This document shows positions 9,384 through 18,227 of a DNA stretch of 23,798 bases, piece after piece. The DNA is taken from assembly GCA_003454835.1 (NCBI GenBank), contig DMTA01000275.1, forward strand, positions 1 to 23,798, given 5' to 3'. This stretch comes from Achromobacter sp. (GTDB lineage Bacteria > Pseudomonadota > Gammaproteobacteria > Burkholderiales > Burkholderiaceae_B). The notes below the pieces were generated by a model. That model was not told the origin of the DNA and did not search any database. It saw only the letters and a list, made by a program, of their open reading frames with translations. Positions within the stretch are counted from its first letter, which is position 1, and each line of letters begins with the position of its first letter. The translations under genes were made by a program, and so were the position numbers.

Positions 9384-11033
9384 CTAGTTGCGCTTCCAAC
9401 CCGACGAGCCGTCGCCGGGAAGCACCGCAATAAAGTCATCAAGCATTCGCTGCTCCCGCGCGACAATCTCGGGATCTCGATAGCGCGGCGCATTGCGCTC
9501 CTGCTCACGCTGATAATCAAAGACCAGTTGACCGTGCCAGGCCTTGAACTCCGGAGAAGGCGCTTCAGTCAACGGCGAGTGCTGAGGCCGCAACGCCACG
9601 TCAAACGGGTCGTCTGCAGGCTTTTTTCCTGGCGATGGCGGGCTGACGCCGATGAAGGTTGCACGGTCTGGGCGGCGCAACGGCACCACCATGCTGCTGT
9701 CCGCGTTGAGGTAGCTTGCCATCGTCGCCAGGGCCAAACCGACAAACGGCGATGCAGCGCCCGTATCGCCCAGCCGCTGGGTCAGGTCGTAACTTTGAGC
9801 CGAGTCGAGCAGATCTACCGGGTGCTGTGCCGCATGCAACGCCGGAGCCAGATCGGCGATGGCGCCAGACGGTTTTCCCGTGTCGAAGAATGCCCGCGCA
9901 GGTGCAGCGCCCAGCGCCGAAACTGCCTGGTCCCAGCCGCCGGCAAACGCTTTATCGCGTAGAGCGCCCTTGAGTGGGATCGAGGCCTTTCCCTCCTGAT
10001 GCAGTGAAACCGTCACCGGTCGATGCAGCCGTGCCAGCACCTTCAGGCGATCCCACTGCTCGAAGCCCCGTTGCGTGATCGGAGTGGGGAAAAACGGGCT
10101 GGGTTTGAAGGCATGTGGCGGCGTACGCTCCCAACCCGTAAACGCCGGGTCGATGGAGTCGGGCTTGGACTGCGTGTACTTGGCGAACTCGCGCAGCCAG
10201 GCGATGCGCTCGGGGCGGGCGACTACCAGCGCCACCACGCTGTCAGTCAATTCGCCTGGTTGGCGGGGACCCGTACCCAGGCCAATGGGCTTTTCACCCT
10301 GACTCATCAAGATTCGAGCCATGTTGTAGCCCTCGACGACATACAGCAATAGCGCAGGCATGTCCGGGTTTTGCTCGAAGACGCCAAAAACTGCCTCGAT
10401 CACGGCCTCTGGCGTGTCGTTGCAGATGACGCCGTTTTTTAACTGCCCGATGCGGTGCCAGTGCAGCCCCGCGTCTCCGAGCTCGAGGCTGGCCATGTCA
10501 TTCAACATTTCCTCGACTTCTTCGGGAAAAAGCCGCGGACGCTCCGTCTTGGGGTTGTAGCCTCGAACCACCGTGATGGTGGGAATTCGCCAGCGCTCCG
10601 GGAAACTTCTCAGCGCGAGCTCGGTCGCGTTGGAAATGCGCTGTCGCCAAGCCATGTCTTTGCGCGTCGCACTGATGGGATAGTCTCGAGGATCCATTGG
10701 CAGAGCCGAGCCAAGATGCAATGTGTTGGGTTGGTTCGCGTTTTGTTCCTGCAACTGAGCCCAGACCTGACCTTGTCGGAAGACATCAATGCTGACTCCC
10801 ACACGAACGACATCTAGGGTCTCGAGGCGAGGAGACGTAATCGGAGCGTTGAAATACATGTGAATACCCGACGGTAGCGTGTCAACAGGATTAGGTTGCT
10901 TAGGTCTGTCAATAGACGGTAGTGGACAAGAGATGGCGGTCAGCTGAGGTGCGGGAACGTCGGCTGCAGAAGCGGCTCCGCTGGCTACTGCCAGGAGTGC
11001 AACCATGCCCGCGCAGTTCGATAACCGCCTCAT
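9384..11033 (-). CDS. tla3: Type VI lipase adaptor Tla3-like (DUF2875), copy A
   Basis: A 549-residue protein recognised as DUF2875. The characterised member is Tla3 of Pseudomonas aeruginosa, described as loading the Tle3 lipase onto VgrG. The core (about residues 60-549) is closely repeated in the second copy, for example PAFTGWERTPPHAFKPSPFFPTPITQRG and NADSSMVVPLRR. The first 23 residues form a convincing Sec signal peptide (basic start, hydrophobic core, ASA before the cut), which is odd for a cytoplasmic adaptor. A conserved Cys follows at residue 36, but its surroundings are not a standard lipobox. The start overlaps the tle3 stop as ATGA, implying translational coupling, with AGGAG about 8 bp upstream. 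Adaptor is the default call; a periplasmic or immunity role is possible. Confidence 0.85.
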   Translation of the reverse strand: MRRLSNCAGMVALLAVASGAASAADVPAPQLTAISCPLPSIDRPKQPNPVDTLPSGIHMYFNAPITSPRLETLDVVRVGVSIDVFRQGQVWAQLQEQNANQPNTLHLGSALPMDPRDYPISATRKDMAWRQRISNATELALRSFPERWRIPTITVVRGYNPKTERPRLFPEEVEEMLNDMASLELGDAGLHWHRIGQLKNGVICNDTPEAVIEAVFGVFEQNPDMPALLLYVVEGYNMARILMSQGEKPIGLGTGPRQPGELTDSVVALVVARPERIAWLREFAKYTQSKPDSIDPAFTGWERTPPHAFKPSPFFPTPITQRGFEQWDRLKVLARLHRPVTVSLHQEGKASIPLKGALRDKAFAGGWDQAVSALGAAPARAFFDTGKPSGAIADLAPALHAAQHPVDLLDSAQSYDLTQRLGDTGAASPFVGLALATMASYLNADSSMVVPLRRPDRATFIGVSPPSPGKKPADDPFDVALRPQHSPLTEAPSPEFKAWHGQLVFDYQREQERNAPRYRDPEIVAREQRMLDDFIAVLPGDGSSGWKRN

Positions 11034-13378
11034 CGATATGCTCCTGGTTTTCCGGACATGGTGCGCACGCTACGCTGGCGCTCGCTGATGGTCTCACTCA
11101 CGATCAGAGTGGGGAGGGGGGCGCTTAGGGTGCTCCCCGGGAGAAATCCTCCGCCGGCCGAACCCGCAATTCCCGCAGGATTCTGCTCCGGCTGCCGGTT
11201 GCTGCGATATAGATCGGTCGCATCGATCAAGGGCTTATTGATTTCGTTTTCGGCCCTATATAGTGCGACAAGCGCACTATTGGGCTGGTCAACTTCAATC
11301 GAATTCAACGCGGTCTCATCTCGACCGTCTCTGTAGTTCTCTTTCCAGCTAAGCCGCCAATCCGCCACCCTGCAAAGATAGGCATAGAAAACCTCATCAT
11401 CAATGCTGCAAGCTTGCCCGATGGCCAGGTCGTACGCGACAGCGCGTCTGCTGTGCATGGCGTTCATTGGAATGGCCGAGTGAAACGAGATCGCTTCGTT
11501 GCCGCCAGCCGGTGCATCCATCATCCGCCTACGCGCCTGATTGGGAGTCTCTTCAAACACCGCGTCGTAGCCCCCTTGCCCCAGCGGCTTGACGTGTGCG
11601 ACGCGATGCCAGTCGGCCGCCCACTCGCTGTTCTCCGGATCCAGATAGGGATTGCGGCTCAGGTCATTCAGGTCAGTCGCCTTTTCCTCCAGCGCCCGCC
11701 GTAGCGCCGGGCCTCGCAGGTTATCCGTCGAAAGCGTCATCACACGCGTGGAATGAACATCAATGCCGCCGTTCGTAATGGAGATCGACGCGTCGATAGG
11801 GTCGGTAGCCGTCCATACAGGCTTGATGCCTTTGGACCCTTCGCGGCCCAGCGACGTGCCGACGGCAACGAAGTCCGGCAGGAACGGAACGGGCAAGGTG
11901 GGCGCCTGAATGGTGACGGTTTGCCCCGGCGAGAACTCGCCGTTTGCGAACATCGCGCGCATTGCACCAAGCTCAGTGCCTTCCCAGGTGCGCTCGCCGC
12001 CCCCCAGGGCTCCGTATCCGACAAGCATGTAATCGTAGGATGGCGGTTTGCCGACCACCTCGCCCTGGCCATCGCGCTCGCGCGTTGTGAAGACGCGCTG
12101 GAAGAAGCGTTTGCCGAGCGCGGGCAAGGTCGAAACATGGACATTCAGGTAACCCCCATGCTCCATCGACACGCGATAGTCGAGGTTGAACAGGTTCTTC
12201 TGAGAGGCGTTCAGACGTAGAACCTTAAAACTCGCAGCTTGGCCAACCCCTTGCCAGCCAATCCCCTGAACGTTTGCCATCCCCACCGTCTGATCCTGCG
12301 GCGAAAAGTACAGAAACACGCCTCCTCGGTTGTCTCGCTCTGCGAATGTGATCGTGTTTCCATCGATGGAGGTATCACATTGCTGCCCCGTCCAGCGAAG
12401 GCCGCCGATGCAGCTATCCTTGCTGGCATCGGCCATATCTGCCAAGGACGGCGTCTGATGGGGATTTCGGCCGATAAGGTTGACGATGTTGCTGAGCGTC
12501 TTCACGCGCGCGGGCGTCGTCTGCTGGGCTTCGCCCAGCTCTCTGCGCTCAAAGAACGTTTCCTTCAGGCTATAGGGCGGGCTCATCAGCACAAAACTGT
12601 CGATAGGCCGCAAACCCTCATCTTGGAGCATGGCGTTGGCCAGCATCGTGATGAGATTGCCCTGGCTGTGCCCGACCACATTGATGGTGTCGTCTTCGCC
12701 TGAACGGCCATCGGGATGCCGATAGGCGCGGATAATCCGGACCAACATCGCCAGCCGTTGCGCCGCCAGCACCATGTAACGCCGGGACGGCGCGGGAAAC
12801 AGCGGATGGTCGGGAGATCCAAACATCAAATTGGCCGGCAGTCCCGCCACCTTGCCTGAAAATCCACGGCCAAACATGTCCGGCAGAGTCGTTGTGGCAT
12901 TGGCAAAAAAGCCACCTTCCTTTGTCCCGGCCTTGTCCAGCCGGTTGCCGAAGCGGTCCAGCCATTCGCCATGGGGCGTCTGCTTCTGGATACGGCCTTC
13001 CTCTTCACGAAAGCCCCAATAGAAGGGAATGACTACGCTACGAGAGCGCCCGCCATGCTTGCCCGCCGTCGGTCTGCGACGGTAGTACACCGCGTCGGGA
13101 TTCGGCGCTTTACCGTCATCCTCCTCTGGCGACGTGTACCGGGCAGGATTGAGCGCAGCAGGACTACGCTCGCCCCGCTTGGTGAACAGATGGTCCAGAC
13201 GTTCGTTCAACCCCGTGCAGATGCCGGTTTCCAGGTCATCGTAAACACCAGCCAGATCGTTGACCCCGTGAATCAGGATCACGATGCAGGGCTTGGGCTG
13301 CTGCTTTTGCACGTAAGCGTCTCTCGCATTGGGCGCAACGATGGCACGGGTCTTTCCGGTGATGGGGGGTAAGAACAT
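11030..13378 (-). CDS. tle3: Tle3-family T6SS lipase effector (alpha/beta hydrolase, DUF3274), copy A
   Basis: A 782-residue antibacterial lipase of the Tle3 type, expected to attack membrane phospholipids from the target-cell periplasm after T6SS delivery. It has no signal peptide. The alpha/beta hydrolase part shows an oxyanion-loop LIHGVND (residues 35-41), the nucleophile motif GHSQG with Ser238, and a probable acid, Asp362, in FSPQDQTVG. A DUF3274-like region holds ISFHSAIPMNAMHSRRAVAYDLAIGQ (about residues 630-655), whose histidine is a candidate third catalytic residue. The last 105 residues differ strongly from copy B. GGAG lies about 8 bp before the ATG, and only 18 bp separate it from the preceding tla3 copy. 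It pairs with the tla3 copy immediately downstream. Confidence 0.87.
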   Translation of the reverse strand: MFLPPITGKTRAIVAPNARDAYVQKQQPKPCIVILIHGVNDLAGVYDDLETGICTGLNERLDHLFTKRGERSPAALNPARYTSPEEDDGKAPNPDAVYYRRRPTAGKHGGRSRSVVIPFYWGFREEEGRIQKQTPHGEWLDRFGNRLDKAGTKEGGFFANATTTLPDMFGRGFSGKVAGLPANLMFGSPDHPLFPAPSRRYMVLAAQRLAMLVRIIRAYRHPDGRSGEDDTINVVGHSQGNLITMLANAMLQDEGLRPIDSFVLMSPPYSLKETFFERRELGEAQQTTPARVKTLSNIVNLIGRNPHQTPSLADMADASKDSCIGGLRWTGQQCDTSIDGNTITFAERDNRGGVFLYFSPQDQTVGMANVQGIGWQGVGQAASFKVLRLNASQKNLFNLDYRVSMEHGGYLNVHVSTLPALGKRFFQRVFTTRERDGQGEVVGKPPSYDYMLVGYGALGGGERTWEGTELGAMRAMFANGEFSPGQTVTIQAPTLPVPFLPDFVAVGTSLGREGSKGIKPVWTATDPIDASISITNGGIDVHSTRVMTLSTDNLRGPALRRALEEKATDLNDLSRNPYLDPENSEWAADWHRVAHVKPLGQGGYDAVFEETPNQARRRMMDAPAGGNEAISFHSAIPMNAMHSRRAVAYDLAIGQACSIDDEVFYAYLCRVADWRLSWKENYRDGRDETALNSIEVDQPNSALVALYRAENEINKPLIDATDLYRSNRQPEQNPAGIAGSAGGGFLPGSTLSAPLPTLIVSETISERQRSVRTMSGKPGAYR

Positions 13379-13396
13379 CGCTTGAACTCCCCAACC

Positions 13397-15040
13397 TTAG
13401 TTGCGCTTCGAACCCGACGAGCCGTCGCCGGGAAGCCCCGCTATAAAGTCATCAAGGATGCGCTGCTCCCGCGCGACAACCGCGGGGTCTCGATAACGCG
13501 GCGCATTGCGCTCCTGCTCCAGCTGATAATCCATGATCCGCTTCCCTAGCCAGGCCTTGAACTCGGGAGACGGCTCATCGGTAACCGACGTGTGCTGAGG
13601 GCGCAGTTTCACGTCAAATGGGTCGTACTCGGGCTTTTTGCCCGGCGCCGGGGGGCTGATGCCGATGAAGGTTGCCCGATCGGTGCGGCGCAACGGCACC
13701 ACCATGCTGCTGTCTGCGTTGAGGTGGCTTGCCATGGTAGCCAGCGCCAGGTTGACAAACGGCGAAGCAGCCCCCGTGTCTCCCATACGCTGAGTCAGGT
13801 CGTAGTTCTGATTGGAGTCGAGCAGATCCACCGCGTGCTGTGCATCTTGCAGGGCGGGGGCCAGCATGGCGAGATTGCCCGACAGCTTGCCCGTGTCAAA
13901 GAATGCCCGCGCTGGTGCTGCGCCCAGCCCCGTGATCGCCTGGTTCCAACCGCTGGCGAGCGCTTTGTCGCGCGCGGCGCCCTTAAGTAGGGTTGACGCC
14001 TTGTCCTGTTGATGCAGGGAAACCGTCACCGGCCGGTGCAGCCGCGCCAGCACCCGCAGGCGATCCCACTGCTGGAAACCGCGTTGCGTGATCGGGGTGG
14101 GAAAGAAGGTGCTCGGCTGGAAGCTACGCGGCGGCAAACGATCCCAACCGATAAAGGCCGGATCGATGGAATCGGGATTGGCCTTGGTGTACTTGACGAA
14201 CTCACGCATCCGGGCCACCCGCTCGGGTCTGGCGAAAACGATCGCCACCACGGCGTCGGTGGGCGTTTCAGGGGTGCGTTCGCCAGGGGGGGCGATGTCA
14301 AACAGGCGAAGGTCCTGGCTGGACAGCGCGGCCCGCAAGTTGAAGCTATCGAGCGCGTACACCAACAAAGCCGGCATATCCGGATTGCTCTCGAACAATC
14401 GGAAGATGGATTCGATAGCCATTTCCGGATCGGTATTGCAGATGACGCCATTATCTAACTGGCGCATCTGGTGCCAATGCAGACCTGCATCACCGCGTTC
14501 TGCAGTCGCCATGCGTCTAAGGGCAACTTCCATTCTCTTGGGCGGCACGCGAGGCCTTTCCATTCGCGGATCGTAATCCCGTACGACCACCATGGTCGGG
14601 ACAGGCCAGCGTTCCGGAAAGCTCGTCAGGGCCAACTCCAGCGCATTGGATTTTCGCTGACTCCAGGCTAGATCTTGCCGCGAACCGCTGGTCGGATAGT
14701 CGCGAGGGTCCATGGGTAAGGCGCTGCCCACCAGCAAGGCATTGGGTTGCGCGGCGCTTTGCTTTTGCAATTGCGCCCAGGCCTGACCTTGACGATAGAC
14801 ATCCAGACTCAGTCCCACACGGACGATGTCAAGGGTTTCCAGACGAGGTTGCAACATGGGAACACCTTTGGAGGTAGAGGGAGTATCCGGTGAGACCGCC
14901 GTGCGAAGCGTTGCAGCCGATGGCAATGGGCACGCCATTGCAGTCAGCGGCGCGGTGACGGGCATCAGGGGCGGAGAAACAGGGGCAAACGCCCACCAAC
15001 GCAACAGCATTGATGCGGCCAGGAGCGAGATCGGACTCAT
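13397..15040 (-). CDS. tla3: Type VI lipase adaptor Tla3-like (DUF2875), copy B
   Basis: A 547-residue DUF2875 protein, paralogous to the tla3 copy closer to the PAAR gene and sharing its core and its C-terminus (PGDGSSGxKRN). The start is the ATG ending at 15040, just after TGAGGAGCCC and 7 bp beyond the upstream tle3 stop. An open frame extends 59 codons further upstream into tle3 but has no ribosome-binding site and unlike sequence. The first 34 residues are hydrophobic (SLLAASMLLRWWAFAPV) but lack the clear basic start and AxA site of copy A, so this could be a signal peptide or a membrane anchor. A Cys (residue 37) aligns with Cys36 of copy A. The role is probably loading of the Tle3 lipase encoded just upstream. 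Confidence 0.83.
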   Translation of the reverse strand: MSPISLLAASMLLRWWAFAPVSPPLMPVTAPLTAMACPLPSAATLRTAVSPDTPSTSKGVPMLQPRLETLDIVRVGLSLDVYRQGQAWAQLQKQSAAQPNALLVGSALPMDPRDYPTSGSRQDLAWSQRKSNALELALTSFPERWPVPTMVVVRDYDPRMERPRVPPKRMEVALRRMATAERGDAGLHWHQMRQLDNGVICNTDPEMAIESIFRLFESNPDMPALLVYALDSFNLRAALSSQDLRLFDIAPPGERTPETPTDAVVAIVFARPERVARMREFVKYTKANPDSIDPAFIGWDRLPPRSFQPSTFFPTPITQRGFQQWDRLRVLARLHRPVTVSLHQQDKASTLLKGAARDKALASGWNQAITGLGAAPARAFFDTGKLSGNLAMLAPALQDAQHAVDLLDSNQNYDLTQRMGDTGAASPFVNLALATMASHLNADSSMVVPLRRTDRATFIGISPPAPGKKPEYDPFDVKLRPQHTSVTDEPSPEFKAWLGKRIMDYQLEQERNAPRYRDPAVVAREQRILDDFIAGLPGDGSSGSKRN

Positions 15041-15047
15041 GGGCTCC

Positions 15048-17333
15048 TCAGAGGTTGCACTGTGAATCGCAACCTGCGTCTCTATCTTCCACGCTCTGAT
15101 AAGCGACCAGACTCGGATAGTCCGCATCGAGCGTGACCTTTGGCAGAAATCCCCCACCTTCAGGGGCGCCTCCCGGAGAGGGCATTTTGTCGCTCCGATA
15201 AAGGCATGTATCGGCAATCAGCTTTCGATTCATCTCTGATTCATTCTCATAGCACTGCAACACGGGTTCATCGGGTTCGTCGCGGGTTGCTTTAGTCTCA
15301 GATCGCCACGTTTCGTCCTCTCTTTCCCAGTCCAGTCGCCAATCCGCCACCCTGCACAAGTAGGCATAGAAAACCTCATCGTCAATGCTGCAGGCCTGCC
15401 CGATGGCCAGGTCGTACGCCACGGCGCGCCGGCTGTGCATGGCGTTCATAGGAATGGCCGAGTGAAACGAGATGGCTTCGTTGCTGCCTGCCGGCGCATC
15501 CATCATCCGCCTGCGCGCCTGGTTCGGCGTCTCTTCGAACACCGTGTCGTAACGTCCATGCCCCAAGGGCTTGATGTGCGCGACACGGTGCCAGTCGGCC
15601 GCCCACGCACTGTTCTCGGGATCCACGTAGGGGTTGCGGCTCAGGTCATTCAGGTCGGACGCCTTTTCCTCAAGCGCCCGCCGCAGCACCGGGCCCCTCA
15701 GGCCGTCAGTTGGGAGCGTGATCACCCGCGTGGTGTGGACGCCGATGCCGCCGTTTGTGATCGCAATCGACGCGTCGATAGGATCGGTAGCCGTCCACAC
15801 AGGTTTGATGCCTTTAGACCCTTCACGATCCAGCGACGTGCCGCCGGAAACAAAATCGGGCAGGAACGGAACCGGCAAGGTCGGCGCCTGAATGGTGACG
15901 GTTTTCCCGACTGAGAAGTAGGCGCTCGATAAGCCCCCGTGGTCGGTGCCTTCCCAGCTGCGCTCTCCGACTTCGACAAGCATGTAATCGTAGGAAGGCG
16001 ATTTGCCGACCTCCTCGCCCTTGCCATCGCGTTCGCGCATTGTGAAGACGCGTTGATAGAAGCGATTACCCAACTCGGGCAAGGCGGAAACATGAACAAT
16101 CAAGCGACCATGTCCTTCCACGGACACGCGATGGTCGAGGTTGAAAAGACCTTTTTCAGAGGGGTTCAGGTGTAAAACCTTAAAACTCGCAGCTTGACCA
16201 ATTCCCTGCCAGCCTATCCCCTGAATGTTTGCCATCCCTACCGTCTTATCCTGCGGCGAGAAATACAGAAACACACTGCCGCGGTTGTCCCGCTCTGCGA
16301 ACGTGATCGTGTTTCCATCGATGGAGGTTGCGCATTGCTGCCCGGTCCAGCGAAGACCGCCGATGCAACTATCCTTGCTGGCATCGGCCATGTCTGCGAA
16401 GGACGGCGTCTGATGGGGCAGTTGACCGATGAAGTTGACGATGTTGCTGAGCGCCTTCACCCGCGCAGGCGTCGTCTGCTGACGATCACCCAACGCTATG
16501 TGCTCGAAGTTTGTTTCCTCCAGGCTATAAGGCGGGCTCATCATGATAAAGCCATCGATGGGCCGCAAGCCCTCATCGTGGAGCATGGCGTTGGCCAGCA
16601 GCGTAATGAGATTGCCCTGGCTATGGCCAACTACATTGATGGTGTCGTCTTCGCCCGAGCGGCCATCGAGATGCCGATAGGCACGGATGATCCGGACCAA
16701 CATCGCCAGCCGTTGCGCCGCCAGCACCATGTAACGCCGGGACGGCGCCGGAAACAGCGGATGGTCGGGAGATCCAAACATCGAGTTGGCGGGCAATCCC
16801 GCCACCTTGCCGGAAAACCCCTGGCCAAACATGTCTGGGAGGGTCGTGGTGGCATTGGCAAAAGGACCACCTTCTTTTGTCCCAGCTTTGTCCAGCCGGT
16901 TGCCGAAGCGGTCCAGCCATTCGCCATGGGGCGTCTGCTTCTGGATACGGCCTTCCTCTTCTCGGAATCCCCAATAAAAGGGAATCACCACACTGCGCGA
17001 ATAACCGCCGAGTTTTCCTTCCGCCGCAAGGCGGCGGTAGTACTCGGCATCGGGATTCGGCGCTTTCCCCTCATCCTCCTCTGGCGACGTGTACCGGGCA
17101 GGATTGAGCGCAGCAGGACTGCGCTCGCCTCGCTTGGTGAACAGATGGTCCAGACGTTCGTTCAACCCCGTGCAGATGCCAGTTTCCAGGTCGTCGTAAA
17201 CACCAGCCAGATCGTTGACCCCGTGAATCAGGATCACGATGCAGGGCTTGGGCTGCTGCTTTTGCACGTAAGCGTCTGTCGCGTCGGGCGCGACGATGGC
17301 GCGGGTCTTTCCGGTGATGGGGGGTGAGAACAT
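15048..17333 (-). CDS. tle3: Tle3-family T6SS lipase effector (alpha/beta hydrolase, DUF3274), copy B
   Basis: A 761-residue paralogue of the other Tle3. It keeps LIHGVND (residues 35-41), GHSQG with Ser238, the probable acid Asp362 in FSPQDKTVG, and the FHSAIPMNAMHSRRAVAYDLAIGQ block, so it appears catalytically intact. It differs from copy A in two patches: around residues 452-480, where it is 9 residues shorter, and over the last 95 or so residues, which are almost unrelated and include a CDSQC ending. The start ATG at 17333 follows an AAGGGAG site. It lies 73 bp downstream of tai4 in the same orientation and is followed by its tla3 after 7 bp. No lipase immunity gene is found beside it. 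Confidence 0.87.
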   Translation of the reverse strand: MFSPPITGKTRAIVAPDATDAYVQKQQPKPCIVILIHGVNDLAGVYDDLETGICTGLNERLDHLFTKRGERSPAALNPARYTSPEEDEGKAPNPDAEYYRRLAAEGKLGGYSRSVVIPFYWGFREEEGRIQKQTPHGEWLDRFGNRLDKAGTKEGGPFANATTTLPDMFGQGFSGKVAGLPANSMFGSPDHPLFPAPSRRYMVLAAQRLAMLVRIIRAYRHLDGRSGEDDTINVVGHSQGNLITLLANAMLHDEGLRPIDGFIMMSPPYSLEETNFEHIALGDRQQTTPARVKALSNIVNFIGQLPHQTPSFADMADASKDSCIGGLRWTGQQCATSIDGNTITFAERDNRGSVFLYFSPQDKTVGMANIQGIGWQGIGQAASFKVLHLNPSEKGLFNLDHRVSVEGHGRLIVHVSALPELGNRFYQRVFTMRERDGKGEEVGKSPSYDYMLVEVGERSWEGTDHGGLSSAYFSVGKTVTIQAPTLPVPFLPDFVSGGTSLDREGSKGIKPVWTATDPIDASIAITNGGIGVHTTRVITLPTDGLRGPVLRRALEEKASDLNDLSRNPYVDPENSAWAADWHRVAHIKPLGHGRYDTVFEETPNQARRRMMDAPAGSNEAISFHSAIPMNAMHSRRAVAYDLAIGQACSIDDEVFYAYLCRVADWRLDWEREDETWRSETKATRDEPDEPVLQCYENESEMNRKLIADTCLYRSDKMPSPGGAPEGGGFLPKVTLDADYPSLVAYQSVEDRDAGCDSQCNL

Positions 17334-17406
17334 CCTTTTAACTCCCTTCTGCTTTCGGGCGGAGCACTGGCGCGTCGGTGCGCTTCAAAAGACAGCGCAT
17401 TTCGTT

Positions 17407-17763
17407 TCAATACATCCAACGGTCCTGATCCAAGATCAGCCCGGAATACGCCGAGCTCTCATACGCATCCAGGCAACGCATCAGATTGTTTGTCTTGCCC
17501 GTCTCTTGCAGGACCTTCGTATCCGCGGGCACTACGCGCTTGAAGTACTCCCTTACGTGCGCGTAGGCCTCTTCCTCGTGACTCCCTAGTTGAAAGTACC
17601 CCCCTCTCGCGGTACCTGCCTCATCATCAGGTCCCTGCTGCTGATAAGTACCCAGGCAATACGCCATCCCCCACTTCTTGAGCATCAGCCGCATATCGTC
17701 GCGTTCTCCGGCCACCGCGAAAGCCATCGGCAGAAGCAATGCGAGTAGCACTCGGATCCTCAT
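17407..17763 (-). CDS. tai4: Tai4-family T6SS amidase immunity protein
   Basis: A 118-residue protein with a clear Sec signal peptide (MRIRVLLALLLPMAFAVAG), placing the mature part in the periplasm. The mature sequence carries Tai4-type landmarks: WGMAYCLGTY, a tyrosine-rich middle, and NNLMRCLDAYESSAYSGLILDQ near the end. Tai4 proteins bind and block Tae4 amidases and protect the producer and its kin. Its ATG overlaps the tae4 stop as ATGA, so toxin and immunity are translationally coupled. The DNA is visibly poorer in GC than the flanking genes. The family call rests on motif recognition plus pairing with the amidase. Confidence 0.83.
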   Translation of the reverse strand: MRIRVLLALLLPMAFAVAGERDDMRLMLKKWGMAYCLGTYQQQGPDDEAGTARGGYFQLGSHEEEAYAHVREYFKRVVPADTKVLQETGKTNNLMRCLDAYESSAYSGLILDQDRWMY

Positions 17764-18227
17764 TTCAATTCCCAGTAGTGCACAGCAGTAGTTTTTTCAG
17801 CCGACGTTGCGTGCGTGAAATAACAACTATCACCACAATCCATCCCATCCCACAAAGTGACGTGTCCGGTTGCGTTGCGCCAACCTGCAATCTCAAAAAT
17901 GACGATGCCTTTCATTCCAGAGAGTTGGATATAGGCGTCCTGGCCGCTAGTCTTGATTGAGAGGTCTGGCTTACCAAACTGGCGACGAACAAACTTCAGC
18001 ATGTCAGACACGCGCATGATGTAGGCCTTGTTGTCACCACCGCGCAATTTGTATTCGCCAGGCCCTTTTGGAATCTCCATACCGCCATAGTTGAAGGCTC
18101 GGCTGAGACGTACCCCGCACGCGTTTGCATAGGCAATGGGATCCTCGACATAGTGTTCGTAGACACTTCCGCCAGCCAAGCGATACGCATCTTTCGCCGA
18201 CACGCCTACTGGATAGGCAGACCACAT
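17760..18227 (-). CDS. tae4: Tae4-family T6SS peptidoglycan amidase effector
   Basis: A 155-residue predicted amidase that cleaves peptide stems of peptidoglycan in the target periplasm. Tae4 features are the opening (F)xxMWSAYP, the nucleophile Cys37 in NACGVRLSRAFNYGG, His122 in GHVTLWDG and Asp133, with Cys131 and Cys135 flanking it in a spacing seen in family members. The start is uncertain. The ATG at 18227 leaves out residues (KFAE) that usually precede MW, and the AGGAG upstream is about 15 bp away. The frame stays open with no ATG, GTG or TTG back to the TAA that ends vgrG, 75 bp upstream and in the same frame. Local GC is only about 50 %, suggesting separate acquisition with tai4. 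Confidence 0.85.
   Translation of the reverse strand: MWSAYPVGVSAKDAYRLAGGSVYEHYVEDPIAYANACGVRLSRAFNYGGMEIPKGPGEYKLRGGDNKAYIMRVSDMLKFVRRQFGKPDLSIKTSGQDAYIQLSGMKGIVIFEIAGWRNATGHVTLWDGMDCGDSCYFTHATSAEKTTAVHYWELK

Larger units (their letters stand above)
9384..13378 (-). repeat. Tandem duplication unit A (tle3-tla3)
   Basis: This 4.0-kb unit is repeated head-to-tail by bases 13397-17333. The two tle3 starts lie 3955 bp apart and the two tla3 stops 4013 bp apart. Stretches compared by eye, such as 12895-13020 against 16852-16977, are about 90 % identical in DNA. The closing bases of the two tla3 genes differ at only a few positions. Confidence 0.9.
13397..17333 (-). repeat. Tandem duplication unit B (tle3-tla3)
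   Basis: Second unit of the head-to-tail duplication, matching 9384-13378. Both units are transcribed in the same direction as vgrG. Similarity collapses over roughly 14900-15340 against 10900-11350, covering the end of tle3 and the start of tla3, and returns on both sides. Confidence 0.9.

Noticed and set aside
15041..15217. N-terminal extension of tla3 copy B by 59 codons
   Set aside because: It lies inside tle3, has no Shine-Dalgarno site and does not resemble copy A; the ATG ending at 15040 has a strong AGGAG.
16194..17327. A 377-codon + strand frame opposite tle3 copy B, with counterparts opposite copy A
   Set aside because: It appears on both copies only because the sense sequence is duplicated; no motifs or start signal.
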